64,000 nt of DNA from Paeniglutamicibacter cryotolerans (GTDB lineage: Bacteria > Actinomycetota > Actinomycetes > Actinomycetales > Micrococcaceae): assembly GCF_014190875.1 (NCBI RefSeq), contig NZ_JACHVS010000002.1, positions 248,001 through 312,000 on the forward strand. Direction: 5' to 3'. Position numbers and translations under genes: made by a program. Below are positions 1 through 8,247 of this stretch, one piece after another. Each line of letters starts with the position of its first letter. Within the stretch, counting starts at the first letter, position 1. Under the pieces are notes generated by a model. It searched no databases. It saw only the letters and a list, made by a program, of their open reading frames with translations, and was not told where the DNA came from.

Positions 1-424
1 CGGGCCAGATGACCTCGACCAGCACGGCCTCGAGCAGTCGGCTGGTGGAGCCGTTCTGCGTGTACATCGGGAAGATGACCAGATGGCGCAGGCCGTCGAC
101 GCGCTGGTTCTGCGGCTGGAAGGCCAGCAGCGAGTCGAGGAAGTCGGGGACGCCGAAGCCGGAATCCTTCCAGTGTTCGAGGTCGGTGACGAGCCGGGAG
201 AGGTACTGGGCATCGTGCTCGAACTGCGGCGCCAGCTCACGCACGCAGGAGACGACGGTATCGATCAGCTCGCCGGCCAGCGGCAGGTCCCCGGCCTCCG
301 GGACGGACCCGTCCTTGACCTGCAGCAGCTGGAACGCGGTGGTTGACTTCTTCAGGCCGCTCCACGCGTCGCCGGTCAGCAGTTCGGCCTCGGTGATGGG
401 CTGGGGGAGTGTTGCGTGGGTCAT
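1..424 (-). CDS. DUF6421-like conserved protein, N-terminal part (cut by window edge)
   Basis: The gene runs off the left edge, so only about 141 N-terminal residues are visible. The ATG is at 424-422 with a GAAAGAGGTG Shine-Dalgarno-like stretch just upstream. The product begins MTHATLPQPITEAELLTG and continues with a soluble, mildly acidic sequence. There is no signal peptide or membrane segment. The visible text resembles the conserved actinobacterial family DUF6421, from memory only. No enzymatic motif is recognisable and the function is unknown. It is transcribed away from msrB, with about 220 bases between them that may hold its promoter. Confidence 0.6.
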   Translation of the reverse strand, partial: MTHATLPQPITEAELLTGDAWSGLKKSTTAFQLLQVKDGSVPEAGDLPLAGELIDTVVSCVRELAPQFEHDAQYLSRLVTDLEHWKDSGFGVPDFLDSLLAFQPQNQRVDGLRHLVIFPMYTQNGSTSRLLEAVLVEVIWP

Positions 425-644
425 CTCGACACCTCTTTCGTCTCGTGGTGGATCCGTCGACGCAGCGACGGCTTCCTACTGACCAGCGTAGGGAGAGGAA
501 AGCAAAGCTGTTGTAAAATCGGTCTTTGAATTAGGAGGTCTGTTGCTTGAGGGTGTGTGTGCGCCGCTCAGGCACAGCCCGGGGAATGCTCGCCCGTGCA
601 GCCATTCGCCGTGGTCAGCACGGGGACTTCCCGGGTGCTGGAGG

Positions 645-1076
645 CTACTCGGTGGTTTTCAGGCTCAGGCTGACCGAGTTGATGCAATAGCGCTGGTCGG
701 TCGGCGTGGGGTAGCCCTCGCCCGCGAAGACGTGGCCCAGGTGCGAATCGCAGGCAGCGCAGCGCACCTCGACCCGCTCCATGCCCAGCGTTCCGTCCTT
801 GATGTAGCGGACCCGGTCCTCGGCCAGCGGCGCGAAGAAGGAGGGCCAGCCGCAGTTCGAGGAGAACTTCTCGTTGCTGGTGAACAGCTCGTGCCCGCAG
901 GCACGGCAGCTGTAGACGCCGGTCGTCATGGTGTCCCAATACTCTCCGCTGAAGGGGCGCTCGGTGCCGGACCGGCGCAGGACATCGTACTCCTTTGCGG
1001 AGAGCTCCTCCTTCCACTGCTGCTCGGACTTCACGATGGTGGGGGCGGCGGGGCGCTGGGGCTGGTTTTCACTCAT
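645..1076 (-). CDS. msrB: Peptide-methionine (R)-S-oxide reductase MsrB
   Basis: Reduces methionine-R-sulfoxide in oxidised proteins, a cytoplasmic repair enzyme. The 143-aa product starts MSENQPQRP. It carries two zinc CxxC pairs (CRAC and CAAC), the SNCGWPSFF motif and the C-terminal RYCINSVSL motif holding the catalytic cysteine. Length and motif order are those of a free-standing MsrB without a fused MsrA. An in-frame extension exists up to 1409, but it would overlap the divergent hydrolase and is not MsrB-like, so the ATG at 1076 is chosen. It is divergent from the alpha/beta hydrolase gene with about 80 bases between starts. Confidence 0.93.
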   Translation of the reverse strand: MSENQPQRPAAPTIVKSEQQWKEELSAKEYDVLRRSGTERPFSGEYWDTMTTGVYSCRACGHELFTSNEKFSSNCGWPSFFAPLAEDRVRYIKDGTLGMERVEVRCAACDSHLGHVFAGEGYPTPTDQRYCINSVSLSLKTTE

Positions 1077-1155
1077 GCTGTGCACAACACGCGGCATCGG
1101 CTCAACATTCCCGCCGGGGGCCTCCGGATGGCCGCGGATTTGCGATGATGGATAC

Positions 1156-2415
1156 ATGAGCACCGTTCCCGATCTCCCTTCCGCACCCAATCCGGCACGC
1201 GCCGCGCAATGGCGCTGGGGCCTGCTGGGGCTAGGTGCCGGTGCCGTGGCCGGATCCATCGTCGCCGTCGGAGCCTCGGGACTCGCCGGATACTTTGCCC
1301 GGCGCATCGTCACCCCGGACGTGGTCCCGGGCGCCGACCTGGACATCCTTGCCGTGATCACGACGGGCGAGGGCACTGAAATCATCCTCCCGGCCAACGA
1401 ATCCACCACGGTCGAGGGCCGCTACTCGCTCTTCTTCGACGCCGACCGGGGACATGCGCGGCTCGGGGACATCACCTCCTTTGACCCGGTGGATCGCACG
1501 GTGACCCGCAGCGTGGAGGAGGTCTATTCGGGCGACCTGAACTCCGCCGTACGCGGACGCCTGTCCGGGGTGGTCTTCCACCACCCGCGCGACCTGGGCT
1601 TCGAAGCCCGCGACGTGGAGATCCTGCAGCCCGGGGGATCCGCGCCGGCCTGGCTGGTTCCCGGGGGCGAGCGCGCCTCGACCTGGGCGATCGCCGTGCA
1701 CGGGCGCGGGGCCAACCGGCTCGAAACCCTGCGCGGCCTGCCCGTGCTCCATGAGCTGGGGCTGACCTCGCTGCTGATCTCCTACCGGAACGACGGGGAG
1801 GCCCCGGCCGCCATCGACGGCCGCTACGGGCTCGGCGCCACCGAATGGCCCGACGTGGAGGCCGCGATCGACTTCGCGCTGGAGCACGGGGCCATCGACA
1901 TCGTGCTGGTGGGGTGGTCCATGGGCGGGGCGATCAGCCTGCAGGTAGCGGACAAATCGCGTCATGCGCCGCTGTTGCGTGCCCTGGTGCTCGACGGGCC
2001 GGTGGTGAACTGGATCGACGTGCTCGCCCATCAGGCACGGGTGAACCGGATACCGGAGGCCGTGGGCCGCTTCGGGCAGTGGATGATCTCCAACCGGGCC
2101 GGACGCTGGCTCACCGGCATGGCCTCACCGCTTGACCTGCGGGAAATGAACTGGGTGGCAAAGCACGACCGCTTGCGCGTGCCCACCCTGATCCTGCATA
2201 GCGCCGACGACGACTTCGTGCCGATTGGCCCCTCGGCCCAGCTGGCGGAGCTGAATCCCGACGTCGTCACGTTCGAACGCTTTACCCGTGCCGGGCATAC
2301 CCGGGAGTGGAACGTCGATCCGCAGCGCTGGGAACGCACCGTATCCCGCTGGCTCACCGGGGTGTTGAATGCCCCGCGGCCCGGCGGAAGCGAACAGCCG
2401 GTGCAGTCCGGCTGA
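1156..2415 (+). CDS. Membrane-anchored alpha/beta hydrolase
   Basis: Predicted serine hydrolase of 419 aa. Residues about 20-45 form one hydrophobic segment (WGLLGLGAGAVAGSIVAVGA), suggesting an N-terminal anchor with the catalytic domain outside the cytoplasm. The domain shows an HGRGANR oxyanion-region motif near 182, nucleophile S255 in GWSMGG, an acid in the HSADDDFVP stretch (351-353) and the catalytic histidine in RAGHTREW (H381). This is a complete triad in fold order. The substrate is unknown; the family includes lipases, esterases and peptidases. The start at 1156 is used because the nearby ATGs at 1145 and 1148 stop at once. It is divergent from msrB. Confidence 0.85.
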   Translation: MSTVPDLPSAPNPARAAQWRWGLLGLGAGAVAGSIVAVGASGLAGYFARRIVTPDVVPGADLDILAVITTGEGTEIILPANESTTVEGRYSLFFDADRGHARLGDITSFDPVDRTVTRSVEEVYSGDLNSAVRGRLSGVVFHHPRDLGFEARDVEILQPGGSAPAWLVPGGERASTWAIAVHGRGANRLETLRGLPVLHELGLTSLLISYRNDGEAPAAIDGRYGLGATEWPDVEAAIDFALEHGAIDIVLVGWSMGGAISLQVADKSRHAPLLRALVLDGPVVNWIDVLAHQARVNRIPEAVGRFGQWMISNRAGRWLTGMASPLDLREMNWVAKHDRLRVPTLILHSADDDFVPIGPSAQLAELNPDVVTFERFTRAGHTREWNVDPQRWERTVSRWLTGVLNAPRPGGSEQPVQSG

Positions 2416-2471
2416 TCCGGCTGGCCAGGTCCCTGGCCTGAGCTTGATGAGGATGCCTGACGGACCTAATA

Positions 2472-2487
2472 TTTAGGGGTGGCTAAA
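2472..2487. promoter_or_regulatory. DtxR/MntR-like inverted repeat upstream of the Nramp gene
   Basis: TTTAG (2472-2476), six bases, then CTAAA (2483-2487) form a dyad about 45 bases before the GTG start of the metal transporter. The TTAG...CTAA core resembles operators of the DtxR/MntR metalloregulator family, whose known targets include Nramp Mn(II) importers. The dyad is seen in the sequence; the regulator is inferred. Confidence 0.45.
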
Positions 2488-2530
2488 ATTCTTTCGACCC
2501 CGATGGACCGGGACTCCCGGCGGTGGCACG

Positions 2531-3784
2531 GTGGCCACTGAGCCGCGGGTGCGGCCGCGGAGGCGCCGGCTCTCGGCACGGCTCTTCCTGCTGGGACCCG
2601 CATTCGTGGCGGCCATAGCGTATGTGGACCCTGGAAACGTAGCGGCCAACGTGTCGGCGGGCTCGCGCTACGGCTTCCTGCTGGTCTGGGTGCTGGTGGT
2701 GGCCAACCTGATGGCGGTGATCCTGCAATACCAGTCGGCCAAACTCGGCCTGGCCACCGGCCACAGCCTGCCCGAGCTGATGGGCTCCCGGCTCTCGGCG
2801 GGACCGCGGCGCCTGTACTGGGCGCAGGCGGAGCTCATTGCCGCAGCCACCGACATGGCCGAGGTCATCGGAGGCGCCGTGGCGTTGCACCTGCTCTTCG
2901 GCCTGCCGCTGCTGACCGGTGGAGGGATCATCGGGGTCGCCTCCATGGTGCTGCTGGTGCTCCAGACCCATCGCGGTCAGCGGGCCTTCGAAAACGCTGT
3001 CATCATCCTGCTCGCCATCATCGCCGTAGGCTTCATGGCTGGGCTGCTGGTGCACCCGCCGCCGCCCGGCGCGGTGCTCTCCGGCCTGGTGCCGCGCTTC
3101 GATGGTGGCGACTCGTTGCTGCTGGCCGCCTCGATGATCGGCGCGACGGTCATGCCGCACGCCATCTACCTGCACTCGGCGTTGGCCCGGGACCGCCATG
3201 GCCATGCCGAGAGTGCGGCGGCGCGGACGCGGCTGATCAGGATTACCCGCTGGGACGTGATCGGGGCGCTCGCCGTGGCCGGCGCGGTCAATATTGCCAT
3301 GCTGCTGCTGGCCGCCACCAGCCTGCGTGGGGTCCCGGGCACTGAGACCATCGAGGGTGCGCACGCCGCCATCACGGCCGCGCTGGGTCCGGTGATCGGG
3401 ATCGGGTTCGGCGTCGGGCTGCTGGCGTCGGGCCTGGCTTCGACCTCGGTGGGCTGTTATGCCGGGGCGGTGATCATGCAGGGGCTGCTGAAGGTGAAGG
3501 TACCGCTTATGCTGCGCCGGGTATTGACGCTGATCCCCGCGCTATTGATCCTGGCCGGCGGCATCGAACCGACGCTCGCGCTGGTGCTCAGCCAGGTGCT
3601 GCTCAGTTTCGGGCTGCCGTTCGCCTTGATTCCGCTGATCCGGCTCACGGGTTCGAAGGCGGTGATGGGCATCCACGTCGATTCACCGCCACTACGGGTT
3701 GCGGCATGGATCTGCGCGGCATTGATCGTGGCGCTGAACGCCGCATTGATTTGGCTCACCATTTCCGGAGGGTTCCAAGTGTGA
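2531..3784 (+). CDS. mntH: Nramp family divalent metal (Mn2+/Fe2+) transporter
   Basis: Proton-coupled importer of Mn(II)/Fe(II) in the cytoplasmic membrane. The 417-aa product has about eleven hydrophobic helices. The helix-1 metal motif is D33-P34-G35-N36 (in AYVDPGNVAANVSAG) and the helix-6 motif is M208-P209-H210, the residues that bind metal in characterised Nramp proteins. The GTG start at 2531 is the first in-frame initiator; nearby ATG and GTG codons at 2503 and 2523 are out of frame. A TTTAG-N6-CTAAA dyad lies upstream and may bind an MntR-type repressor. Its 3' end overlaps the tail of the convergent VOC reading frame. Confidence 0.9.
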   Translation: MATEPRVRPRRRRLSARLFLLGPAFVAAIAYVDPGNVAANVSAGSRYGFLLVWVLVVANLMAVILQYQSAKLGLATGHSLPELMGSRLSAGPRRLYWAQAELIAAATDMAEVIGGAVALHLLFGLPLLTGGGIIGVASMVLLVLQTHRGQRAFENAVIILLAIIAVGFMAGLLVHPPPPGAVLSGLVPRFDGGDSLLLAASMIGATVMPHAIYLHSALARDRHGHAESAAARTRLIRITRWDVIGALAVAGAVNIAMLLLAATSLRGVPGTETIEGAHAAITAALGPVIGIGFGVGLLASGLASTSVGCYAGAVIMQGLLKVKVPLMLRRVLTLIPALLILAGGIEPTLALVLSQVLLSFGLPFALIPLIRLTGSKAVMGIHVDSPPLRVAAWICAALIVALNAALIWLTISGGFQV

Positions 3785-4336
3785 GGCGTTTTGGTGGGAT
3801 CGTTCAGGGAAGAACCGCCCGCTCCAGGTCGATGGAGGAGCTGGGCGTCCTGGACGGGGCAAAGCCCGGGTCTTTTTCCGGTCATCGACCCTGGGCACGG
3901 TGGTGAACAGCGGTTTCCCCGGTGGCGGCCAACCCGTCACCGGGGGAGAAGCGGCCGGCCGGTGTCCGGTGACCCGGGCGCGGTCATGGAGGGTGACGTG
4001 GTAGCCGTCAGGGTCCGCAAAGGTGAATGTGCGTCCGAACGGGCCGTCGATCGGAGCCGAGGCGATCGTGTGGCCGTCGGCCTCGAGCACGTCGTCAATG
4101 GCCTGGACATCGGTGGCGTGGAGCCAGATTGCGGCGTCGATGCCGGGCTGGGCAACTGATGCAAGATCGGTCCCGGGGACGATGCCTCGCAGCGCGAACG
4201 CGATCGGCGTGGTATCCAAGACGACGGCATGGGCAGGGCCCGCCTGGGAACGGACGAGGCCGAGGTACTGCTCGTAGAACGCCTGGGATGCATCGAGATC
4301 GCGAGTCTGGAGGGAGATGAAATCGGGGCCGGCCAC
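3692..4336 (-). CDS. VOC (glyoxalase/bleomycin-resistance fold) family protein with a long unconserved tail
   Basis: The first ~120 residues from a GTG at 4336 read as a single VOC domain: AGPDFISLQTRDLDASQAF at the front and FADPDGYHVTLHD at the end, the beta-alpha-beta-beta-beta signature with candidate metal-site residues. VOC proteins of this type usually end about here. This frame stays open for ~90 more proline/arginine-rich residues and stops at 3692, inside the convergent mntH gene. The tail looks like antisense readthrough rather than protein domain, so the original stop may have been lost. An in-frame ATG at 4447 would add 37 unconserved residues. Substrate not predictable. Confidence 0.7.
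   Translation of the reverse strand: MAGPDFISLQTRDLDASQAFYEQYLGLVRSQAGPAHAVVLDTTPIAFALRGIVPGTDLASVAQPGIDAAIWLHATDVQAIDDVLEADGHTIASAPIDGPFGRTFTFADPDGYHVTLHDRARVTGHRPAASPPVTGWPPPGKPLFTTVPRVDDRKKTRALPRPGRPAPPSTWSGRFFPERSHQNASHLEPSGNGEPNQCGVQRHDQCRADPCRNP
3855..3877 (+). terminator. Possible terminator after mntH
   Basis: A short G/C hairpin (GGGC-AAA-GCCC) is followed by GGGTCTTTTTCC, about 75 bases after the mntH stop. The stem is only 4 bp, so this is tentative. Confidence 0.35.
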
Positions 4337-4587
4337 GGCCTTTGTCGGGAAGGTTCTTCCCACGCCGCTCGCTCCACGCGGCAGGCGAAGCCTGGAGAAG
4401 GCAACCGTTGCCGTCCGATCCGTCGAGCTCGGGATGCTCGGTGGCATGGTCGCTGGGCCCCGTCGTCACGGGTTGTTCCATGGCGTATGGCCATGGAGGA
4501 CCTTTTCGTGATCGTGATCGGGGCCCGGGCGAAGCGGGAGCAGGAGCCCGGTTTGGAAGTCGTGGGTGAAGCACCCTCTGCATAGCC

Positions 4588-4626
4588 GGCGTGGTGTCTG
4601 CGGAAGCCCGCGGATCAAACCACGCC
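4588..4626 (-). terminator. Possible terminator hairpin after the ybaK operon
   Basis: GGCGTGGT (4588-4595) pairs with ACCACGCC (4619-4626), with a small inner GCGG/CCGC stem. It lies just past the ybaK stop on the minus strand. There is no clear T-run. Confidence 0.35.
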
Positions 4627-4633
4627 GCGGCAC

Positions 4634-5143
4634 TCAGTGTCCGGCGATCGGTGCGCTTTCGGCCCCGGTGAGCGCCATGAGGTCGGCCGGGGCCAGCCCG
4701 AGGTCCAGCCCCCGCCGCCCGCCGGAAATGAACACGGTCTCATGCATGAGGGCGCTGGAATCCACCACAGTGCGCGAGGGATTGCGCTGGCCCAGCGGGG
4801 AGATGCCTCCGACCACGTAGCCGGTGCGGCGTTCGGCGACGGCAGGGTCCGCCATCTCCACCTTCTTCACTCCCAGCGCGTGGGCCATGGCCTTCAGGTC
4901 GAGGGTCCGGTTCACCGGTACCACGCCGACGGCCAGGGCGTGGGCCCCGGGGACTCCGGTATTCACCAGCAGCGTCTTGAAGACCAGCGCCGGGGCAACG
5001 CCCAGTGCCTCCGCAGCCTCCAGGCCGAAGGAAACGGCCGCCGGGTCGTGCGTGTAGCCATGGACCGAATAGGAGATGCCGCGGGCATCGAGCAATGCAG
5101 TTGCCGGAGTTCCGGAGTGTGCGGCCGCCTTCTTCTTGACCAT
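4634..5143 (-). CDS. ybaK: Cys-tRNA(Pro)/aminoacyl-tRNA deacylase, YbaK/EbsC family
   Basis: Trans-editing enzyme that hydrolyses Cys mischarged onto tRNA-Pro. The 169-aa product starts MVKKKAAAHSGTPATALLDARG. It has the family's features: a VHGYTHDP stretch, VFKTLLVNTG with the conserved lysine, GVVPVNRTLDLKAMAHALG, and the C-terminal VVGGISPLGQRNPSRTVVD and SGGRRGLDLGLAPADL motifs. Length is typical. It sits 20 bases downstream of the sufE-like gene on the same strand, so the rhodanese, sufE-like and ybaK genes are probably one transcript, all touching cysteine or sulfur chemistry. Confidence 0.9.
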   Translation of the reverse strand: MVKKKAAAHSGTPATALLDARGISYSVHGYTHDPAAVSFGLEAAEALGVAPALVFKTLLVNTGVPGAHALAVGVVPVNRTLDLKAMAHALGVKKVEMADPAVAERRTGYVVGGISPLGQRNPSRTVVDSSALMHETVFISGGRRGLDLGLAPADLMALTGAESAPIAGH

Positions 5144-5163
5144 GGTGTCGGTTCCTTTGCTGG

Positions 5164-5616
5164 TTACGCGGCGGCCTCGGGCAGGCGTTCACGGATCTGG
5201 CGCTTGATGCGTCCCAGCATAGAGGTCATTCCACGCATCCGCAGCGGGGTCAGCGCACGGGTCAGGCCCAGCTGGTTCGGCATGTCATCGGGCACCCGCA
5301 GCACCTCGGCGGCCGGCAGGCCGTCCAGGCCCTGGGCCAGCACCGAGGCGAAACCACGGGTGGTCGGAGCCTCGGGCGGTGCCGAGAAGAACAGCGAGAC
5401 CTCGCGGGCCTCGGTGTCGGCCAGTTCGAGGGCCAGGAACAGCGGGGTCTGGCATTCGACGACCTGCTCGAGCAGCTCCGGGTGTTGCGTGAAGCGCTCG
5501 GGCAGGGCGGGCAGCTCCTCGGAGAATTCGAGCAGCAGTTCAAGCCGTTCGTTTTCCGGAACCTCGATGAAGTCGTTGACTATTTCGGCCAGGGGGCCGG
5601 GCAGTGTGCCGCTCAT
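5164..5616 (-). CDS. sufE: SufE family protein
   Basis: SufE proteins accept persulfide sulfur from a cysteine desulfurase. The 150-aa product shows the family's invariant cysteine, C55, in the motif QVVECQTPLFL, and a C-terminal half ending LGLTRALTPLRMRGMTSML. Its start codon directly abuts the stop of the upstream sulfurtransferase (5616/5617). This indicates translational coupling and a joint role in sulfur transfer. No SufS or SufBCD gene is nearby, so whether it feeds Fe-S assembly or another acceptor is not shown. Confidence 0.88.
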   Translation of the reverse strand: MSGTLPGPLAEIVNDFIEVPENERLELLLEFSEELPALPERFTQHPELLEQVVECQTPLFLALELADTEAREVSLFFSAPPEAPTTRGFASVLAQGLDGLPAAEVLRVPDDMPNQLGLTRALTPLRMRGMTSMLGRIKRQIRERLPEAAA

Positions 5617-6525
5617 TTAGGCACCCCGTCCCACCGGTGCGACGCCGGGCTCGATGCCCTTGACGATCGGCACGCGTACGGCGTTGCCCCACTCGGTCCA
5701 CGAGCCGTCGTAGTTGCGGACCTTTTCCAGGCCCAGCAGGTGCGCCAGCACGAACCAGGTGTGGCTGGAACGCTCGCCGATGCGGCAGTAGGTGACGATG
5801 TCGTCGCCGGCCTTCAGCCCCGCCTCGTCGAGGTAGAGCGCCTCCAGTTCGGCGCGTGAACGGAACGTGCCGTCCTCGGCGGCGGAACGGGACCATGGCA
5901 CCGACGCGGCGCCGGGGATGTGCCCGCCGCGCAGCGTGCCCTCCTCCGGGTAGTTCGCCATGTGCGTGCGCTCCCCGGTGTACTCCTCGGTGGAACGGAC
6001 ATCGATCATCGGCTGGCCCAGGTGGGCCAGGACCTCGGGAAGGAAGGCGCGGATGACCGTGTCGTCGCGCTCGATCACCGGGTACTGCGCGGGTGCGGGG
6101 GAGACCTTGTCGCGGGTCAGTTCGCGGCCCTCGGCGATCCACTTGTCGCGCCCGCCGTTGAGCAGGCGGACGTCCTCGTGGCCGAACAGCGTGAAGACCC
6201 ACATGGCGTACGCGGCCCACCAGTTGGACTTGTCTCCGTAGATCACGACGGTCGATTCGCGCGAGATGCCCTTGGCGGCCATCAATGCGGCGAAGGCGGC
6301 GCCGTCGACGTAGTCGCGGGTGTACTCGTCGTTCAGGTCGGTGTGCCAATCGATCTTCACGGCGCCGGGAATGTGTCCGGTGTTATAGAGCAGGATGTCC
6401 TCGTTGGACTCGACCACGACCAGGCCCTCGGCACCGAGGTTCTCGGCCAGCCAGGCCGTGGAGACCAGGCGCTCCGGGTGCGCATACTCGGCGAACTGGG
6501 TGTTGGCCTCGGTGGGAAGACTCAT
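5617..6525 (-). CDS. Sulfurtransferase (tandem rhodanese, thiosulfate or 3-mercaptopyruvate type)
   Basis: A 302-aa protein made of two rhodanese domains. The first (about 16-135) contains [14 protein letters not shown] and lacks a catalytic cysteine. The second (about 160-290) has [12 protein letters not shown] and the active loop [13 protein letters not shown] with C247. This is the classical inactive/active arrangement. CRIGER fits a thiosulfate sulfurtransferase rather than the CG[ST]GVT loop of mercaptopyruvate enzymes, by family knowledge. The start follows an AGGTCATTTCCC leader. It is first in a probable operon with sufE and ybaK, divergent from zapE. Confidence 0.92.
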   Translation of the reverse strand: MSLPTEANTQFAEYAHPERLVSTAWLAENLGAEGLVVVESNEDILLYNTGHIPGAVKIDWHTDLNDEYTRDYVDGAAFAALMAAKGISRESTVVIYGDKSNWWAAYAMWVFTLFGHEDVRLLNGGRDKWIAEGRELTRDKVSPAPAQYPVIERDDTVIRAFLPEVLAHLGQPMIDVRSTEEYTGERTHMANYPEEGTLRGGHIPGAASVPWSRSAAEDGTFRSRAELEALYLDEAGLKAGDDIVTYCRIGERSSHTWFVLAHLLGLEKVRNYDGSWTEWGNAVRVPIVKGIEPGVAPVGRGA

Positions 6526-6775
6526 GGGAAATGACCTCGCTGCAAAGGGATGGGGGTGTGGGGATAGTACCCCTCTAGCCTAGCGATCATCGGGCCGGAT
6601 CTGGGCTTCGCGGGGTCATCGGGGGCCATATTTCGCTACCAGCGCCCGCTCGGGAACGCGGGAGTGATCAAGCTCATGTGCGTGGGGCGTTGCCCGGAGC
6701 GTAAAATTGGCCTCGTGCGCCTTGGTGCACTTGCGAACCCTCCCCCTCCACCGACGCGAAGGAACCACCCGCCGC

Positions 6776-7813
6776 ATGGCCACGATTCAGCACCTGACCC
6801 AACGCACGCCCAAGGTGTCGGTGGAGGAACTCCTTGCAGGCTTCCACCCCTCCCACCGCTTCGGCGAGGTCTCCTTCGATACCTACCGTCCGGACCCGAA
6901 CCAGCCCTCGCAGGCCGGGGCAGTGACCAAGCTGCAGGAGTTCGCCGCCTCGATCGATACCGGGACCGGAGGGTTCCTGGGCAAGCTGTTCGGCAAGAAG
7001 ACCAAGACCAAGTCCGGGATGTACCTCGACGGCGGCTTCGGGGTGGGCAAGACCCACCTGCTGGCGTCGCTGTGGCATGCCGCGCCTGGCCCCAAGGCCT
7101 TCGGTACCTTCGTCGAATACACCAACCTGGTCGGCGCGCTGTCCTTCCGCCAGACCGTTGAGGTGCTGAGCCACTACAAGCTCGTATGCATCGACGAATT
7201 CGAGCTCGATGACCCGGGGGACACGGTGTTGATGTCCCGGCTCATGCGCGAACTCGCCGATGCCGGCGTCAAACTGGCCGCCACCTCGAACACGCTGCCC
7301 GGCTCGCTCGGTGACGGCCGCTTCGCCGCTGTCGACTTCCAGCGCGAGATCAAGGTGCTGGCCGATCAGTTCGACGTGCACCGCATCGACGGCGAGGACT
7401 TCCGCCACCGCGGCCTGCCCGAGGCCCCGCGGCCGATCGCCGAGGACAACGTCGTGACCTTCGCCCAGGAGCGCTACCCGGACAAGACGCTCGCCGTCGA
7501 CGACTTCGCCGAGCTCGTGTCGCACTTGGCCAGCGTGCACCCGAGCCGCTACCGCCAGCTGATCGACGGAATCGACACCCTGGTCCTGCACAACGTGCAC
7601 ACCATCACCGAACAGTCGGTTGCATTGCGCTTCGTCGTGCTAGCCGACCGCCTGTACGACAAGGACGTGCCGATAGTTGCCTCGGGCATGCCGTTCAGCG
7701 AACTGTTCACCGACGAAATGATGTCCGGCGGCTACCAGAAGAAGTACTTCCGAGCCGTCTCGCGCCTGACCGCACTGGCCCGCGAGGGACAGCAGGCGGA
7801 AGCGGCCGTCTAG
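6776..7813 (+). CDS. zapE: Cell division protein ZapE (AFG1-like P-loop ATPase)
   Basis: ZapE/AFG1 family ATPase of 345 aa. Walker A is GGFGVGKTH (residues 86-94) and Walker B is VCIDEFEL, followed by the sensor-like AATSNTLP. In E. coli ZapE associates with the Z-ring; mitochondrial AFG1 helps protein quality control. The actinobacterial role is inferred from family only. The start at 6776 (MATIQHLTQ) has CGAAGGAA upstream; an in-frame start at 6707 would add a non-conserved stretch. It appears monocistronic: a strong terminator follows and the upstream neighbour is divergent. Confidence 0.88.
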   Translation: MATIQHLTQRTPKVSVEELLAGFHPSHRFGEVSFDTYRPDPNQPSQAGAVTKLQEFAASIDTGTGGFLGKLFGKKTKTKSGMYLDGGFGVGKTHLLASLWHAAPGPKAFGTFVEYTNLVGALSFRQTVEVLSHYKLVCIDEFELDDPGDTVLMSRLMRELADAGVKLAATSNTLPGSLGDGRFAAVDFQREIKVLADQFDVHRIDGEDFRHRGLPEAPRPIAEDNVVTFAQERYPDKTLAVDDFAELVSHLASVHPSRYRQLIDGIDTLVLHNVHTITEQSVALRFVVLADRLYDKDVPIVASGMPFSELFTDEMMSGGYQKKYFRAVSRLTALAREGQQAEAAV

Positions 7814-7872
7814 GCGTTCCGCATGCTCCGTTGCGGCCAAGTCCGTGCGGGCAGCTGAAAATACCATCTCGC

Positions 7873-7908
7873 AACCCGCCGGGCCGCTCTGGGCCCGGCG
7901 GGTTTTCC
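7873..7908 (+). terminator. Rho-independent terminator of zapE
   Basis: AACCCGCCGGGCC (7873-7885) pairs perfectly with GGCCCGGCGGGTT (7892-7904) over a short loop and runs into TTTTCCCTC. This is a textbook intrinsic terminator 60 bases after the zapE stop. Confidence 0.85.
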
Positions 7909-8247
7909 CTCTTGTGGTGGGAGGTGCGGTGGCGACGGGGGAGCCCTGCAGCACCTGCCGGGACAAGGCCCGTGCCGGGGAACTCCCGGGGCGAATCTGC
8001 CACTGGTGTTCAAGTCATCTATCTTGAGCCGCTCACGCTCGGCTCGGTAAAGGGGATTCCATGCAGTCATCGCCTGAGCCTGATATTCCATCGGACGCTG
8101 GCACTGCAGCGTAGAAGCGACGCGATCATGATGGCTCTCGAACTTTGGTCGGGCTGAACGCTCGTGCGCAGCCAAAGTTCAAGAGCCACTGATTGAGGTT
8201 GCTTCAACCACCATCGAGCGTTGTGCTGGGCACTATCGTAGTGACTT
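7909..8247. other. Intergenic region with a 55-bp inverted-repeat element
   Basis: No convincing gene is seen. At 8133-8187 two 16-base arms, GGCTCTCGAACTTTGG and CCAAAGTTCAAGAGCC, are inverted with one mismatch around a 23-base loop. The GGCTCT tips resemble termini of ISL3-family insertion sequences, so this could be a relic or a miniature element. Just before the glycerate kinase ATG, TATCGT (8234-8239) could be a -10 for near-leaderless transcription. Confidence 0.5.
8133..8187. repeat. 55-bp imperfect palindrome with IS-like tips
   Basis: The arms are 8133-8148 and 8172-8187 (15 of 16 bases complementary). It has no coding capacity and I see no flanking target duplication. It lacks a T-run, so a terminator role is less likely. 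Confidence 0.5.
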
